Assembly (NCBI GenBank): GCA_965153455.1
Contig: OZ234493.1
Location: 7,802,213-7,866,212, forward strand
Reading direction: 5' to 3'
DNA length: 64,000 nucleotides
Origin: Sphagnum compactum
Taxonomy: Eukaryota; Bryophyta; Sphagnopsida; Sphagnales
Numbering within the stretch: the stretch's first letter is position 1; every line of letters starts with the position of its first letter. Below the pieces are notes generated by a model that was not told the DNA's origin, did not search any database, and saw only the letters and a program-made list of their open reading frames with translations. Made by a program: the position numbers and the translations under genes. Of the stretch, positions 25,863 through 38,100 are shown in pieces.

Positions 25863-26834
25863 ATGGACAACTCAGAATCAAACATCGATCTCACTCAAAT
25901 CCTCGCCGCCCTTCAGCACCTTCAACAAGAAAATGCCGTGCTTAGAGACTCGGTGACCCGCCTACAGAATCAGCCACCACCTCCTGCCCCAGTATTTCCT
26001 GCTCTTGCAATGGCCGCCCCAGAGCCCAAGATCAGTCTACCAGAAAAGTTTGATGGAATGCGCCTCAAATTTCGAGGCTTTGTCAGCCAGGTACACCTGA
26101 TCATGCAACTACACCCCCGTCGTTATTTTGATGACACCACTCGTGTAGGATTCGTTGGAACCCTACTCACTGGGACAGCTGCAGCATGGTTTGCTCCCAT
26201 CCTGGAAACATCATCCCCTCTCCTACAAGATTTCAACGCCTTTATGGCGGAATTTGAAGCAGTATTTGGGGACAATGACAAGGCCAGGACTTCAACCAAC
26301 AAGCTACGTCGCCTCCAGCAAGGGACACGTTCGGCCATCGTCTACGCCTCAGAATTCAGGCAGCTTGCCTGCGACGTCAATTGGGGAGAAGCTGCCTTGA
26401 TTGATCAGTTTCGCTGTGGGTTTCGTGATGATGTTCAAGATCTTTTGTTGACACTCGCAGACCTTTCTTCCTTCAGTGAAGCCATCACCCAGGCAATTCG
26501 GTGCGATAATCGTCTATTCGAACGTCGCTAGGAAAAGAAAGTCACCTCCAACGCCCAGCTTTGGAACAGTCGGCCTACTACGCTCCCTTTAGTTCCCTAA
26601 ACAACACCAGTTGCCCGACCTGCCTCTTTTGGACCTGCTCCGATGCAGATCGACATAACTAAGTTTAAATCTTTGACAGAAGCCGAGAAACTTCGCCGAA
26701 GGACAAACAATCTATGTCTTTACTGTGGCAACCCAGGGCATATAGCTCATCAGTGCCCTCAAAAGCTTGTCAAACTTCAAGTACAAGCTGTGGAAACTCC
26801 CCAAGAGTTGGAAAACAAGAACATCCAGTCATAG
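25863..26834 (+). pseudogene. Gypsy gag (capsid-nucleocapsid), broken
   Basis: The start ATG at 25863 (MDNSESNIDLTQI) sits in an ACCACCATGG context. The capsid-like retrotransposon gag domain follows, with PEKFDGMRLKFRGFVSQ and FVGTLLTGTAAAWF in the first 110 residues. A TAG at 26529 and a TAA near 26598 interrupt the same frame. After them comes a CCHC zinc knuckle, [14 protein letters not shown], at about 26715-26757. The frame ends in TAG at 26832. The protein would package retrotransposon RNA into particles; this copy cannot do so at full length. Confidence 0.8.
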
Positions 26835-26923
26835 TAGGAACCGTGTGACTGGATCTCACCCAACACCACCTTTGCAAAGGCTCCTGTTCCGCTGTTGGTC
26901 CTAGTCCCAGTTTCACTCAATAT

Positions 26924-29900
26924 GTGGACATCATTCGTATTCCAGAAGACATACCACAAGTGTCAGCTTTGGTGGACTCCGGCGCCACCTCTTCTTTCAT
27001 CGACCAAACATTTGTCGTCCAACACAACATCCCTGTGGTCAAGAAGTCAACCCCTGTTCCGGTAGAGGTTATTGATGGGAGAACCATTGCTTCTGGTGCA
27101 ATCACATACGAGACAACCCCCAATCAGAACCAACACCTGTCAAACTTCCCGAGAAGTACAAGGACTTTGTTGATGTTTTTGAAAAGATTAATGCTGATCA
27201 GCTCCCCACCCATAGTCCATATGACTGCCCAATTGATCTAGAAGAAGGACACTCACCACCCTTTGGTCCTATCTATGGCCTATCGGAATCGGAACTCCAA
27301 GCCCTGTGTGATTACCTTACTGAAAATCTTGCCAAGGGGTTCATTTAGCATTCCAAGTCTCCAGCCGGCGCCCCAATTTTGTTTGTCAAGAAGAAGGTTT
27401 GTTCCCTTCGACTCTGTGTGGATTATCGTGGACTCAACAAGATAACCAAAAAGAATCAATATCCCTTGCCCTTGATTTCAGGTCTCCTAGATCGACTACG
27501 TACCGGGAAGATCTTCACCAAGATTGACCTCCGTGGAGCCTACAACTTACTCAGGATTCGCCCCGGTGATGAATGGAAGACAACTTTCCGCACATGTTAC
27601 GGCCACTTCGAATACACGGTCATGCCCTTCGGCCTCACCAATGCACCCGCACAGTCTTTCAGCATCTGATGAATGATATCTTCCGGGATTACATGGACGA
27701 ATTTGTCGTGGTCTATTTGGATGACATTTTAATCTTTTCCAAGGACCAGGAAACCCATGACAAACATGTATGATTGGTGCTTGCGACGCTCCGGGAGCAT
27801 GGCTTATACGCCAAGTTGGAAAAATGTGAATTCGACAAATCTTCAGTGGCGTTCCTTGGCTACGTGATCTCTCCAAATGGCATTTTCATGGACAAGTCAA
27901 AGGTCAAGACCATCCAGTGTTGGGCTACTCCATCCTCGGTCAAGGACGTTCAACGCTTCCTAGGGTTTGCCAACTTCTATCGTCGGTTTATCAAAGGCTA
28001 CTCCAAGATCACAACACCGTTAATAACCCTGACTTGCAAAGACAAGCCCTTCTCGTGGAATCCAACGGCCCAAGCTGCTTTTGATACTCTCAAGATGGCA
28101 TTCACCTCTGCACCCATCTTGATACATCCCGATCCTGCCAAGCCATTCATTGTGGAAACGGACGCTTCAGATTTTGCCTTGGGAGCTATTCTATCTCAAT
28201 TTGGAATAGATGGGTTGCTGCATCCAGTTGCTTTCTATTCACGGAAGTTAACCAGTGCCGAAATCAACTACCAGGTCTACGATAAGGAACTCCTGGCAAT
28301 CATCACGGCATTCGAGCAGTGGAGACCGTATCTTGCCGGAGCTCAACATCGAGTCCAAGTTCTGACAAATCACAAGAATCTCCTTTATTTCACAACTACT
28401 CGGACCTTAAATCGTCGCCAGGCACGCTGGTCTATTTTCCTAGCTGATTTCGACTTTGAGATTCAGTATCAACCCGGCACCCAGCAAGGGAAAGCTGACG
28501 CGCTATCTCGTCATTCAGAATATGAACTTCGAGCAGGGGATGAGGCCTACGGCCAGCAGAACCAGACTTTATTCAACCCCGAGCAATTTCGAGTTGCAGC
28601 AACAATCAGCACCCTCCTAGACTCATACCTTGTTAGGGACATCAAGATGGCAACTGAGGAAGACACCTGGGCTACCAACATCAAGAAGGAACGACCAAGG
28701 AACCCAAATCGTGATGACTTGGATCAGTTTGAGCAGCAAGACGGACTTCTCCTTCGAAATAACCTGATTTATGTACTCGAAGGACCTATACGCCTAAAAA
28801 TCCTGAGAGAATGCCACGACAACACCCTGGCGGGTCACTTTGGAATGGCACGGACTCACGAACTAGTGTCAAGGACTTACTGGTGGCCCAAAATGAACAA
28901 GATGCTACGGGAGTATGTCAAGTCTTGTGATACATGTGCTCGATCCAAGGCTCCCAGGCATCGCCCGTTTGGACTCCTACAGCCTCTGTCGATTCCTAGC
29001 CGACCTTGGGGATCTATTGCAATGGACTTCATCACGGACCTCCCTACTGTCAGAACCAAGAATTCAATACTGGTTGTGGTCGATCGACTCACCAAAATGG
29101 CCCATTTCACCCCTTGTTCCAAGTCAATCACGGCAGAAGAGACAGCTCAGTTAATTCTGGACGGGATCGTCCGACTGCATGGACTCCCCGAGGAAATTAT
29201 GTCCGACAGAGGTCCTCAGTTTGCATCCAAGTTCTGGCATCGTCTATTCGAGCTTTTTGGAGTTGACATTCGGCTATCTTCAGCTTTCCACCCTGAGACA
29301 GATGGACAAACCGAACGGACAAACCAGACACTCGAACAATACTTTCACTGCACTGTGAACTACCAACAGGACGACTGGCTGGACCTATTATCTCAAGCAG
29401 AGTTTGCTTATAATAACACAACACACGCATCGACCGGGATCAGTCCATTATTTGCCAATTACGGTTTTCATCCCAGGTTCAGCCTTGAAATTCCTGGAGA
29501 CTTCGTAAACCCCTCGGCTGAAGAAAGGGCCACGAGGCTTGGACAGGTTCAACAGAACCTTATGGCAGAACTCAAGTTAACACAGGAGTGGCAAAAGAAG
29601 CAAGCAGACCGCCGACGCAAGGACCATCCAAACTTCAAGGTTGGAGACAAGGTCTGGCTTCTCAAAAAGAACATTGCTACCACTCGCCCATGTGCCAAGT
29701 TGGATTACAAGCGCCTCGGACCTTTCAAAATCGCCAAATTGGTTGGTCTAGTGGCTTGCCAATTGGAGCTTCCACCCCAGTTCAAAATCCACAATGTTTT
29801 CCATGTCTCCCTGCTTGAGCCCTATCATGAAAACCCGATCCCAGAACGTCATCAAGAACCCCCAGCTCTAGTCGAAATTGAAGGCCAAGAAGAGTTTGAA

Positions 29901-30098
29901 GTTCAGGAGGTCTTGGACTCCAAGAAGATTCGTGGAAAGCTCCTGTACCTTGACTTTTGGCGAGGTTATCCTCCTTCTGAAGCTACTTGGGAGCCTGCTG
30001 GAAACCTAGTTCATGCCCAAGACTTAGTTAATCGGTTTCACCAACGGTATCCTAACAAACCGGCTCCATCTGGAAAATGTCGCTTGAGGAGAGGATAA
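26924..30098 (+). pseudogene. Gypsy pol (protease, RT, RNase H, integrase, chromodomain), broken
   Basis: The aspartic protease signature LVDSGATSSFID is near 26971-27006. Shortly after [12 protein letters not shown] the protein jumps to the region before the polymerase, so roughly 100 residues of the usual protease end and linker seem deleted. Reverse transcriptase follows with [29 protein letters not shown] and [10 protein letters not shown], interrupted by a TAG near 27346, a frame change near 27655 and a TGA at 27771. From 27774 a 774-codon frame stays open: RNase H (FIVETDASDFALGAIL), an HHCC integrase zinc finger (GHFGMARTHELV to CDTCARSKA), the integrase core with its Asp, Asp and Glu in MDFITDLP, SDRGPQFASKFW and HPETDGQTER, and a chromodomain near the end (EFEVQEVLDSK, LDFWRGYPPSEATWEP). 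The last two thirds are thus far better kept than the first. Confidence 0.88.
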
Positions 30099-30328
30099 TG
30101 TCATGGCCTAGGATATTTTGGGATACTTTTGGCAATATCATGGCCTAGGATATTTTGGGATACTTTTGGCAATATCATGGCCTAGGATATTTTGGGACTA
30201 GTATGGCTCAGGGTTATAAAAGGAGATAGTCTGGGGAACAACCCTTCAGCAGATCAACACTAGTTGATGGGTCAATAAAGCTTGTTTTGTCTTGTAATTC
30301 TCCACTTGTTTGTAGTCGATCCATAACA
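30099..30328 (+). repeat. 3' LTR of the gypsy element
   Basis: The LTR starts TGTCATGG directly after a purine-rich tract at about 30086-30098 and ends CCATAACA, giving TG...CA ends and 230 bp. The U3 part holds 2.6 copies of a 37-bp unit starting TCATGGCCTAGGATATTTTG. A TATA box (TTATAAAAG, 30214-30222) and a polyadenylation signal (AATAAA, 30274-30279) follow in the expected order. Immediately after the end, LGVPMGS of the interrupted non-LTR gene begins. There is no second copy in the window. Confidence 0.82.
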
Positions 30329-31720
30329 TTGGGTGTGCCAATGGGTTCTCAAGACTTTGCCACACATTTTTTGAATGAAATTTTATCTCAAAACGTGGCG
30401 CATATCAATGATCTTCCTTTCTTGGGAAATGCCCATGCTGCTTTGGGCATTTTGTCCTCATGTATAATTCATCGAGCTTTTTTTCTCACACGGACAATAC
30501 CTCCTTCTTCCTTCTTATTTCTTTTGGCGAGTTTTGACAAAAGAATTATGCAAGTATGTGAGGACATTATGGATCCAAGATCGTGGGAGTTCTTTCAGGG
30601 CCCTTTAACGAGGCATTAAACTCGACTACCAATATCCTTTGGTGGTATAGGCCTTATTTCTATGGAAGTTTGTGCCCCATCTTTTTTTCTAGGGAATTGG
30701 GTTCTAATGGCTTTATATTTGTGCTCTAGGTTTCATATTTTTTATAAACCCATTTTGGAAGAGTATGTTTTTCAAGTTGAAGGGGCCCCACACCTGCTTC
30801 AATCATATTTATGTGTAGTGCGAAATGGCCTTCTTATAACTAGGGAGATGCACCCTTCTTTTGAAAGTCTCGCAATTACTGGAGCCCTAAGTCTACTAGC
30901 ATCTCTAATGGACATCCACCATGACACATCCCTTAGGTCTATCTTGGAAGATGACTCCATTTCCTCAACATTCAAATTTCATATTCGTTCTTGTTCGGGC
31001 AAAAGGGTAGGGCTATGGTTGGTTGCTAGGCCATCTATCCGTTCATTTCGCATCACACACTCTACATTCACTTCAACGTTACGTTTTTGTCTTAATTTGA
31101 TTCAACCCTCGGCATCTAGTCTTCTCACATGTGAGTGTGGACACAGGTTGGATGCATCTGGCACAAATTTAACTCGTTGCTCATTTGGAGGTCAACAAAT
31201 AACCACACATGACGCCATCCAAGATGTCATGTATGCCCTTGCTCGATAAAGTGGGCACGTTATATAGAAAAAGCGGTGGTACGTCCTTAGGTCAAGAATT
31301 TCATTATGAGCCAATCTCTACATCACATGAAAGGACCAAGTCTTTGTTGCTAATGTGGTGGTTACTAACCCATTGCGAGAAACAGTGGCTTCAAGTGTCA
31401 TTAGTCAACTAGCAAGTGCAGTTGCAAAACTTAGTGTCATTACTAAAATTTGCAAGTATAGAAGGTTTCATGAGGGGCACCACTTTATTCCAATGGCCAT
31501 GGAGATGCATGGCGCACTTGAGCGTGATATGAATCGTTTCATTACGGGAATGTGCTCATCTTTTTCCACAATAAATGATCAGGAAGTTATTTATCCTTGT
31601 ATTTTTGCATTTAATTTTTTAAGCAACGTGTTAGTATGCTCTTCAAAGTGTTTTAACCTATGCTATAAAGAGGAAGATTGCGTTGGCAAGTGATGCATAT
31701 TCTAGACCTCCCATTACTAT
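30329..31720 (+). pseudogene. Non-LTR retroelement protein, C-terminal remnant
   Basis: Directly after the LTR the frame reads LGVPMGSQDF, the motif just downstream of the polymerase core in a plant non-LTR reverse transcriptase family. It continues with LLxLxxCxxxRxxxxxRTxPPS-like spacing (GILSSCIIHRAFFLTRTIPP). A stop at 30617 and a frame resumption at 30662 follow. A cysteine/histidine motif, CECGHRLDASGTNLTRC, then GGQQITTHDAIQDV, lies at about 31130-31230, and later frames include VVVTNPLRETVASSV and the family-like FIPMAMEMHGALE before decay near 31720. Several stops and frame changes make it inactive. It pairs with 24865-25375; the core polymerase residues between the two parts are absent. 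Confidence 0.65.
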
Positions 31721-34700
31721 TAGATTTCACGATTTGCATGCGAATGACATTAGAAAGACTGTGGGTGAGATAACTTCCTACCACAAATGGGACTAGTTCT
31801 CCCTTTTTTTGGTTCCCGCGGGTTGTGCATCTTTTGGCCTTTCTTTGGCCTTCCCTTTTTGTTTCCCCTATGATGGTTCCGACCATCGATCTTTTTTCGG
31901 AAAATAATTAATTAAAAAAATTGGTGGTAAATTAAGTTTCATGTCTTTCCTTTTTCCTAAACACTTCTACTATTACATATATTTTCACTTCTCCTACATA
32001 GAGGACTATTATAAATACTCTCAAACCTTGTGCATTAAATGCTGAGTTTCAGCGTTTCATACTGAGATTTAATAAAAACTTACTTTGCGAATACCATTGA
32101 AAATGGGAATAAGAGGGTGAAAGTAGGCCCAAATAAAGGGTGAAGACAAGGTGACTTTATAGACCAAATATTAAAGTGAAAACTTATTAAAATTCTTTTA
32201 TATCCTGGTTACTTACTTGAACAATGTGTAGAATCATGGTGATTTTTTAGAATTCTTTTCAATTTTTGGTGATTTTTTATAAAATAAAATATTCAACCAA
32301 AAAAATTTTGAAAAAAAATTTACCAAATGACAAAAATTCACCACAAAAACTGCTGAATAAGATGGTGGAAAACCTCATGAAATGCACAATAAATATGATC
32401 AAAATACCTTAAGGGGCACTTTTAAAAGATTTTCTTATTATGATTTTGATCAATTGTAATGATTAGCCCAAATGTAACAACTTAAATGGTCTCTTACTTT
32501 TAATAGTAAAAGACCATTTTTTTTTTGGGGTATTTAATTACTTTTTGATGTTTATGGGTGGGACATTGAACATTAAGTTTTCTAGAAGGTACACTTTATG
32601 AATATTGGATGAAGATGCTCTAAGAACCTTTTTTTGGGGGGACATTTTTCTACCAAAAAATTGAGAAATTTTTGGAGGATTTGGGTTTTCTAATGCAAAT
32701 TCCACTAATTTTTTCTATATTTGGGGGAAATTTTCGTCAAATTTTTAAGATTAAAAATTTGGGGAAAAACCTCCCCGCTCCCAACTAACCAAATAGTGGA
32801 CGACCACCCATTGGACGAACATCCTACTTGCATTACTTTCTTTTCTCCTTTACTAAATTTTCTTGGGTTGTCTTTGCCTCAAAGCCGACACCAATGAGGA
32901 AACCCGGTTGAAAGTTTCGACATTCGGATTGAGTGGTGTGGATGACTCATGTATGAATTCCATTGAATATCTTCTGTATTCTAAATGATGAAAGTGCCTG
33001 GGTGTGGATGAATTATGGACAGCCCAGTTCAATCTTCCTATATTCTAATGTGGATGATTCACTGACAACCCCAGCAACTGGATTTTTCCACCTTCTGTAT
33101 GGATTTAAGTAGCATGGATGATGTGACAATCGTTATTTACAAAGACACTAGCATGGATGGATGAAATCATAGAACTCATAGGTATGCATCCATCTCCTTT
33201 CTAGAGGCGGATAAGTAGAGAGTAGTGAGTGCCAAAGGATGCATCATGACTCGCTTTGATACCGAACCCATCTCATCTAGTGTTGTTGGCAGGGCTCATG
33301 ATAGGTATCATGCGTAGCTGGAGATGTGTACCTAATGGAGTGTCAAAACAAACTTATGAATTTGGTGGGGGATGGATGAACATAGTTTAAGGTTTAGGGT
33401 TTAGGGTTTAGGGTTCAAAATTTGAGAACCACTTAGGGATTTTTTTTTGGTTTTATTCACCTGGTGGTGCTTGCAAAGGATTCTTCACCCTTTCGGGTTT
33501 GTGCTAATCCACATAAGTGCCTTGCATTTCAGACATTAAGAAAAATGGAAGGCCAAGTTCACTGAAATAAGGGACAAATATGAGAGAAAGCGAGAGAGAC
33601 CGACGGTGTCAATTTCCACATATTGAGTCAATCATTATGGTTGGCCAATCAAATATAATATGAGCAAATTTTTTATTCGTTGTGGTCTTTCAAGGCTCTT
33701 CTAGGGTTTTTGAAAATATGTGCAAATTTTCTCAAGCCCAATTTTAGCTTTTTGATGAAATCCGTCGAATGTATAGATACATATTTCTTTCATCCAAAAA
33801 TTTGGAGTTTAGAGCATTTTAGAGTTGTTGTTGCTAGAGATATTATGAATAACTCTAAAACAACAACATTTATTATAGAGTTATTATGCACAACTTGTGT
33901 TTTGGTCAAACCCAATCTTCCCGCACCCAGTTCCATTGGATATTATGAATAAACTCTAATGTATCTCAATGCTTTTTACACTAGTTGCTTGGACTGATGC
34001 TTGTCGGTTGCTCTCTTTTGGACATCACACATGATAATAAAAAAAATGCCTCATAATTCAAGCACTTCCTAGACTTGTTCTCAATATCAATATAAACTAT
34101 GTCCATCAATGCACAATATCATACTAGGAACACTTGTGTTGATACCAATACCTCACAAATTCAAAATATATTCAGAATATATCACACATAAGATTTGTAC
34201 TGGTCCCCTAGTACTAGTTTATTATGGGTGTTGAATTTTTGGAGATCCCTATATTTTAGGATTAGACTTGTATACCAAAATCATGAAATTGGACTTGTAT
34301 CACTTGTAATTACTGTTAAAAACTAAATAAAAGCAATGCAAATATCATGGCTTGACCCTTTGTCTATATACACATGAATTGAGAGTAGAAAGGTGTAGAA
34401 AGGATGGGGGAAAGCTTTGTCATGAAGCTTAGTCCAAACTGGATGGGTCAGGCTTACCTTGGTACCCACCAACAACATTAACTAGGAACTCCTTTGGTGG
34501 CCTGAAACCAATAGAATCACACCATCAAGCATTGGAGGCAAACATGCTCAACCAAGTTTATCAATTAATTTTTTACTCAACATAGAAGAACCTCTCATCT
34601 TCAATGACTCCATAGAGTTCAATCAAGATACAAATTCAAGATGCAATTTCAAAACACTCAATTGCAAAACTACCACCAAACATATGCAAATAACCACCCT

Positions 34701-35000
34701 TCCAATTGAAGTCCATCTTTTGTAGAGGCTTTTCATTGCTCGGGAAACTTCATCTTGGAACAAAATAAGCTAAGCAGTCTCTACAAGAAGAACTGCATGG
34801 GTGACCCATTTTGATCTCATTTCCTTACACATATTGAGAATAGAAAGAGCTGTAAGTATCAAGCTGTTGGTTATTGGAGAAGCTGCAAACCTCTTACGAC
34901 ATGGTACACTAAACACAGATCCCAATTGTTGGATATTTAGTGAACTGCACCATAGAACTAGGTAAAGAAAAGAATGGACAACTATGCAGGAGCCCATAAA
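31721..35000. other. Gene-free spacer
   Basis: AT-rich sequence with no supported gene. It holds an interstitial telomere-like run near 33390 and poly-T and poly-G runs around 32510-32640. The part next to 35105 is probably the 3' UTR and downstream flank of the F-box gene. Short minus-strand frames at 34770-35021 do not look like protein. Confidence 0.6.
33386..33415 (+). repeat. Short interstitial telomere-type repeat
   Basis: Three uninterrupted copies of TTTAGGG with a partial copy on each side lie at 33386-33415. TTTAGGG is the common plant telomere unit. A run this short may be chance, a promoter telo-box cluster or a trace of break repair. Confidence 0.6.
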
Positions 35001-35104
35001 GAAAGAAAACTTCTTGACCATCAGTAACTAAAATGTTTCCATAAAGAACTCTACTTTGCAGATTAGAGATATACCTCCCCATTGTCAATCCATTTGTCTA
35101 CAGT

Positions 35105-38100
35105 CTAGATTGTGGACCTCCCAAACCAAGTACACAAAAATACAGAGCTCAAAGCAAAATGCAAATCTGTGATAACAACTGATGGGTCTTGATGGGTGCT
35201 TGAGTTCCATAAGTCTGTGAATGGGATACAAAGGTTCATGGAAATACTGATTCCTTGCTTCTCATCATGTACAGCCATATGCATCCTCTCTCCATCCATT
35301 CCGGGTGGACCATACTGCTTCCCATAAAATCCCCACACAAAAATCACTTCACATTTTCAATACCCACACATCTTTGGAAATCCCTCATCAGAAGTTGAGC
35401 CAGCAGAGTCCTTTTTTTTAAAAGGAATGCACAATGTGGAACTTACCTCCACAGTAGCCAATGTAGCTGCCTCAGTGCAAACTGCACGAGTGCAGTGCCA
35501 TGCAATCTCAGAACCTTCATCCCAGAGTGTGAAGTCTAGCATAAAAACACCTCTTAACTCTCCTGAGAATACTTCGGCCTTCCATGGTGAATTCAGCACT
35601 CCTGGAAATGATTCATGCTTCATCTGAAAAAAAACAAATTCATTCCATCATTGGGTGATTTACAGATTGTTCTATAACAAAGCAGCTCCTATTAGGTCAT
35701 CAAACTCACCCAAAAAAAAAAATTCTGATACAAATCATCTGGTTCTTACAGAAGAGATTAGAAGAAAAACTGCTTTTTCTCCTGCAATTGAATCCTGAGA
35801 ACTCCAAAACACCTGGGAAACACACCAAACATCACCAGGATCAACCAGGAGTGATAAGCAATATATGAGATTGTCCCTGGTCTCTGTTCTGCCTTTCAGG
35901 TGAGCAGAAAAGGCTACAGACAAATTCATCAACATCTCTTCAGGCAACTTTTTGATGATAAGTATGCCAAACACCTGAGGAAAGTCCTGGGTCCAACAAA
36001 GCCTTCTGAATGTATGGAGCTGAATGCTAACATGCCAGCCATGCAGTCCTGCCACAGCATTGCAGATCATCACTTTCACTATACCCTTGGGTTGGGGAAA
36101 GTCCAAGGTGTATATGACATGTTTGTACACAATCATATGGTTTAGGAAAACACATGTGAAAAGGAACAGCATGAACCAACAATGTAGCAGATGGCCTTAG
36201 CCAACTCTGCATGCAATCACTCATCAACACCATGCTTAAGAAAATTTCTTTTTTGCTGTGGATTTTCTGTGTTTTCATGGTTCTATTCGATAAGCAAAGT
36301 TAGTGCATTTTGACTAGAACATTGGATGATTGAAGCATTACCATAGATTGGATCGTCACTAGGGAAAATCCGATGTCCCAGTTGAGATGTTGGGCTTCCA
36401 CCAAGCTCCAACATCTTCCAAATGAGATCACTCAGGTGAAGACTGACCATTACAAGCAGCACCTGTTCCTGGCTGTGCTCTGAGCTACTGGATATCTCTG
36501 TCGAGTATACGCCTTCAAATAATGTGCCAACCATCAGCGATGCACTGCTTGAGCTACAATGCTGTACAAGGCAGAGAGGGCCTGGACTAGCCCCAGCCTT
36601 TGACACCATCTCCCAATTCTGCCCTGTCTACCTTCCCTGTCAAGATGCAACCTCTTATGCACTTAACACTTGCTAAGAGAACTCACTTCAGGAACTTTGG
36701 TTTTCCATTCCTAGTTTTGTTACAGAAAAAGGCAGATATATATGCTTCATACACAAGGATACGAAACTGGCAACAGTAACTGTTCGTAGAAGCTTGTTAC
36801 TTGTTGCCATCACCTGTACCATCACAAAACACATCTTAGAACACAAACAATTCTCACAACTGCCTGTTCACAAAGGTCTTGGAAGCAAGGACAAGTTCAC
36901 CTTGACAGAGTTGAGCGACTCAAGGGTGATACCACCCCTACTACTGGCTTTTGTGGGATACCGCAAAAGACAAGATGCAGGAAAATACACCACATTCGCC
37001 TTTCCTGCCAGAACAAAAAAAATTGCAACTATGGGATTGGAATCAGTAAGCTATGGACCAAGACTGAACCACTAAACCTATAAACAGAGATGAAGGCTTG
37101 ATTAAAGTGCAAGAATTTATGGAACCTTTGAGTCGAACTGGTTGATCACGGTTGATGCATACATGAAATGTTAAGCTTAAACGCTCCATCAGCTTCCGCA
37201 TTGTGTTGCCCGGTACACAATCTTTCACTGCACTAACCCATTGCAAGTCACGAAAAAAAAACCAACAATGAAAGCTCCCAGCCATTCCTTTTGATAACTT
37301 GTACTGCATGTTTGTACCTTTCAAATCATACTAACAGTAGACATTGCTTCTAAACATCTGCAAAAGGACCCATTCAAAGTTTCACATCATATTGGAGGAT
37401 TCCAATGACTCCTATACCTCAGCTCAAGTCAATACAATCCTCAACCATAAATCCTCCCTCTGGCCTTAGTCTATTCACATCTAATCCTAATTGTATAACA
37501 GAATTCCAACATTTTGTCAGGTTTTCATGTAACAAGACCAACCCTTGGCACCAATGATTATGAGGAGCATCCAAGTGGGACCAGGTGTCATTAGCCCATA
37601 CAGTACAGTGGAAGCTTACACACCATGTTTGCTAAATCTGTCAGGTATCCTCCGAACATGAATCCAGGATTTGTTCACGGCATGCATTATCTCTTCTGAT
37701 AAAATCTTTTGTTTCTGCATGCAAGCAATTAAACACTTCATTCAGAGAGTGTTTCTGATAGGCAGACGATTCCCAGTTTGATAATTCTAATGACATGTCC
37801 CCTTGCAAATCATTGCTGAAAAAAAAAGGGGAGGAAAAAAAAAAAAAAACCACCTCTCCCCCTTTTAGTTTGTGGTGAAAAGAACTTGCAGACATTCAAG
37901 GTTACTCACTCCATGTGAGTATTTGAAAATGAATGCCTTCCGCCATGTGTCAAATCCATGAGGCAACAGTCCATGCTGTGATTGCAAGGTCATGGATTCT
38001 TTGTCACATGGTTGCCACCATTTCATGTACAAAGCTTTCCAGACCTGCACCACATCTACAACAGAGTATCATCAGAAATAATGGCCCTACCCCAAATCTT

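Larger units (their letters stand above)
25376..30328 (+). mobile_element. Ty3/gypsy chromovirus-type retrotransposon, 5'-truncated
   Basis: The order is leader repeats, gag with a zinc knuckle, protease, reverse transcriptase, RNase H, integrase, chromodomain, polypurine tract and 3' LTR. Reverse transcriptase before integrase plus a C-terminal chromodomain places it in the chromovirus branch of Ty3/gypsy. The 5' LTR and primer-binding site are absent, and the coding region has several stops and frame changes, so the copy is dead. It lies inside a broken non-LTR retroelement gene (24865-25375 and 30329-31720). No target-site duplication can be read because the left end is lost. Confidence 0.88.

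Noticed and set aside
34770-35021. Minus-strand 83-codon frame downstream of the F-box stop
   Set aside because: It has no splice link to the gene and no recognisable content; it is probably 3' UTR.
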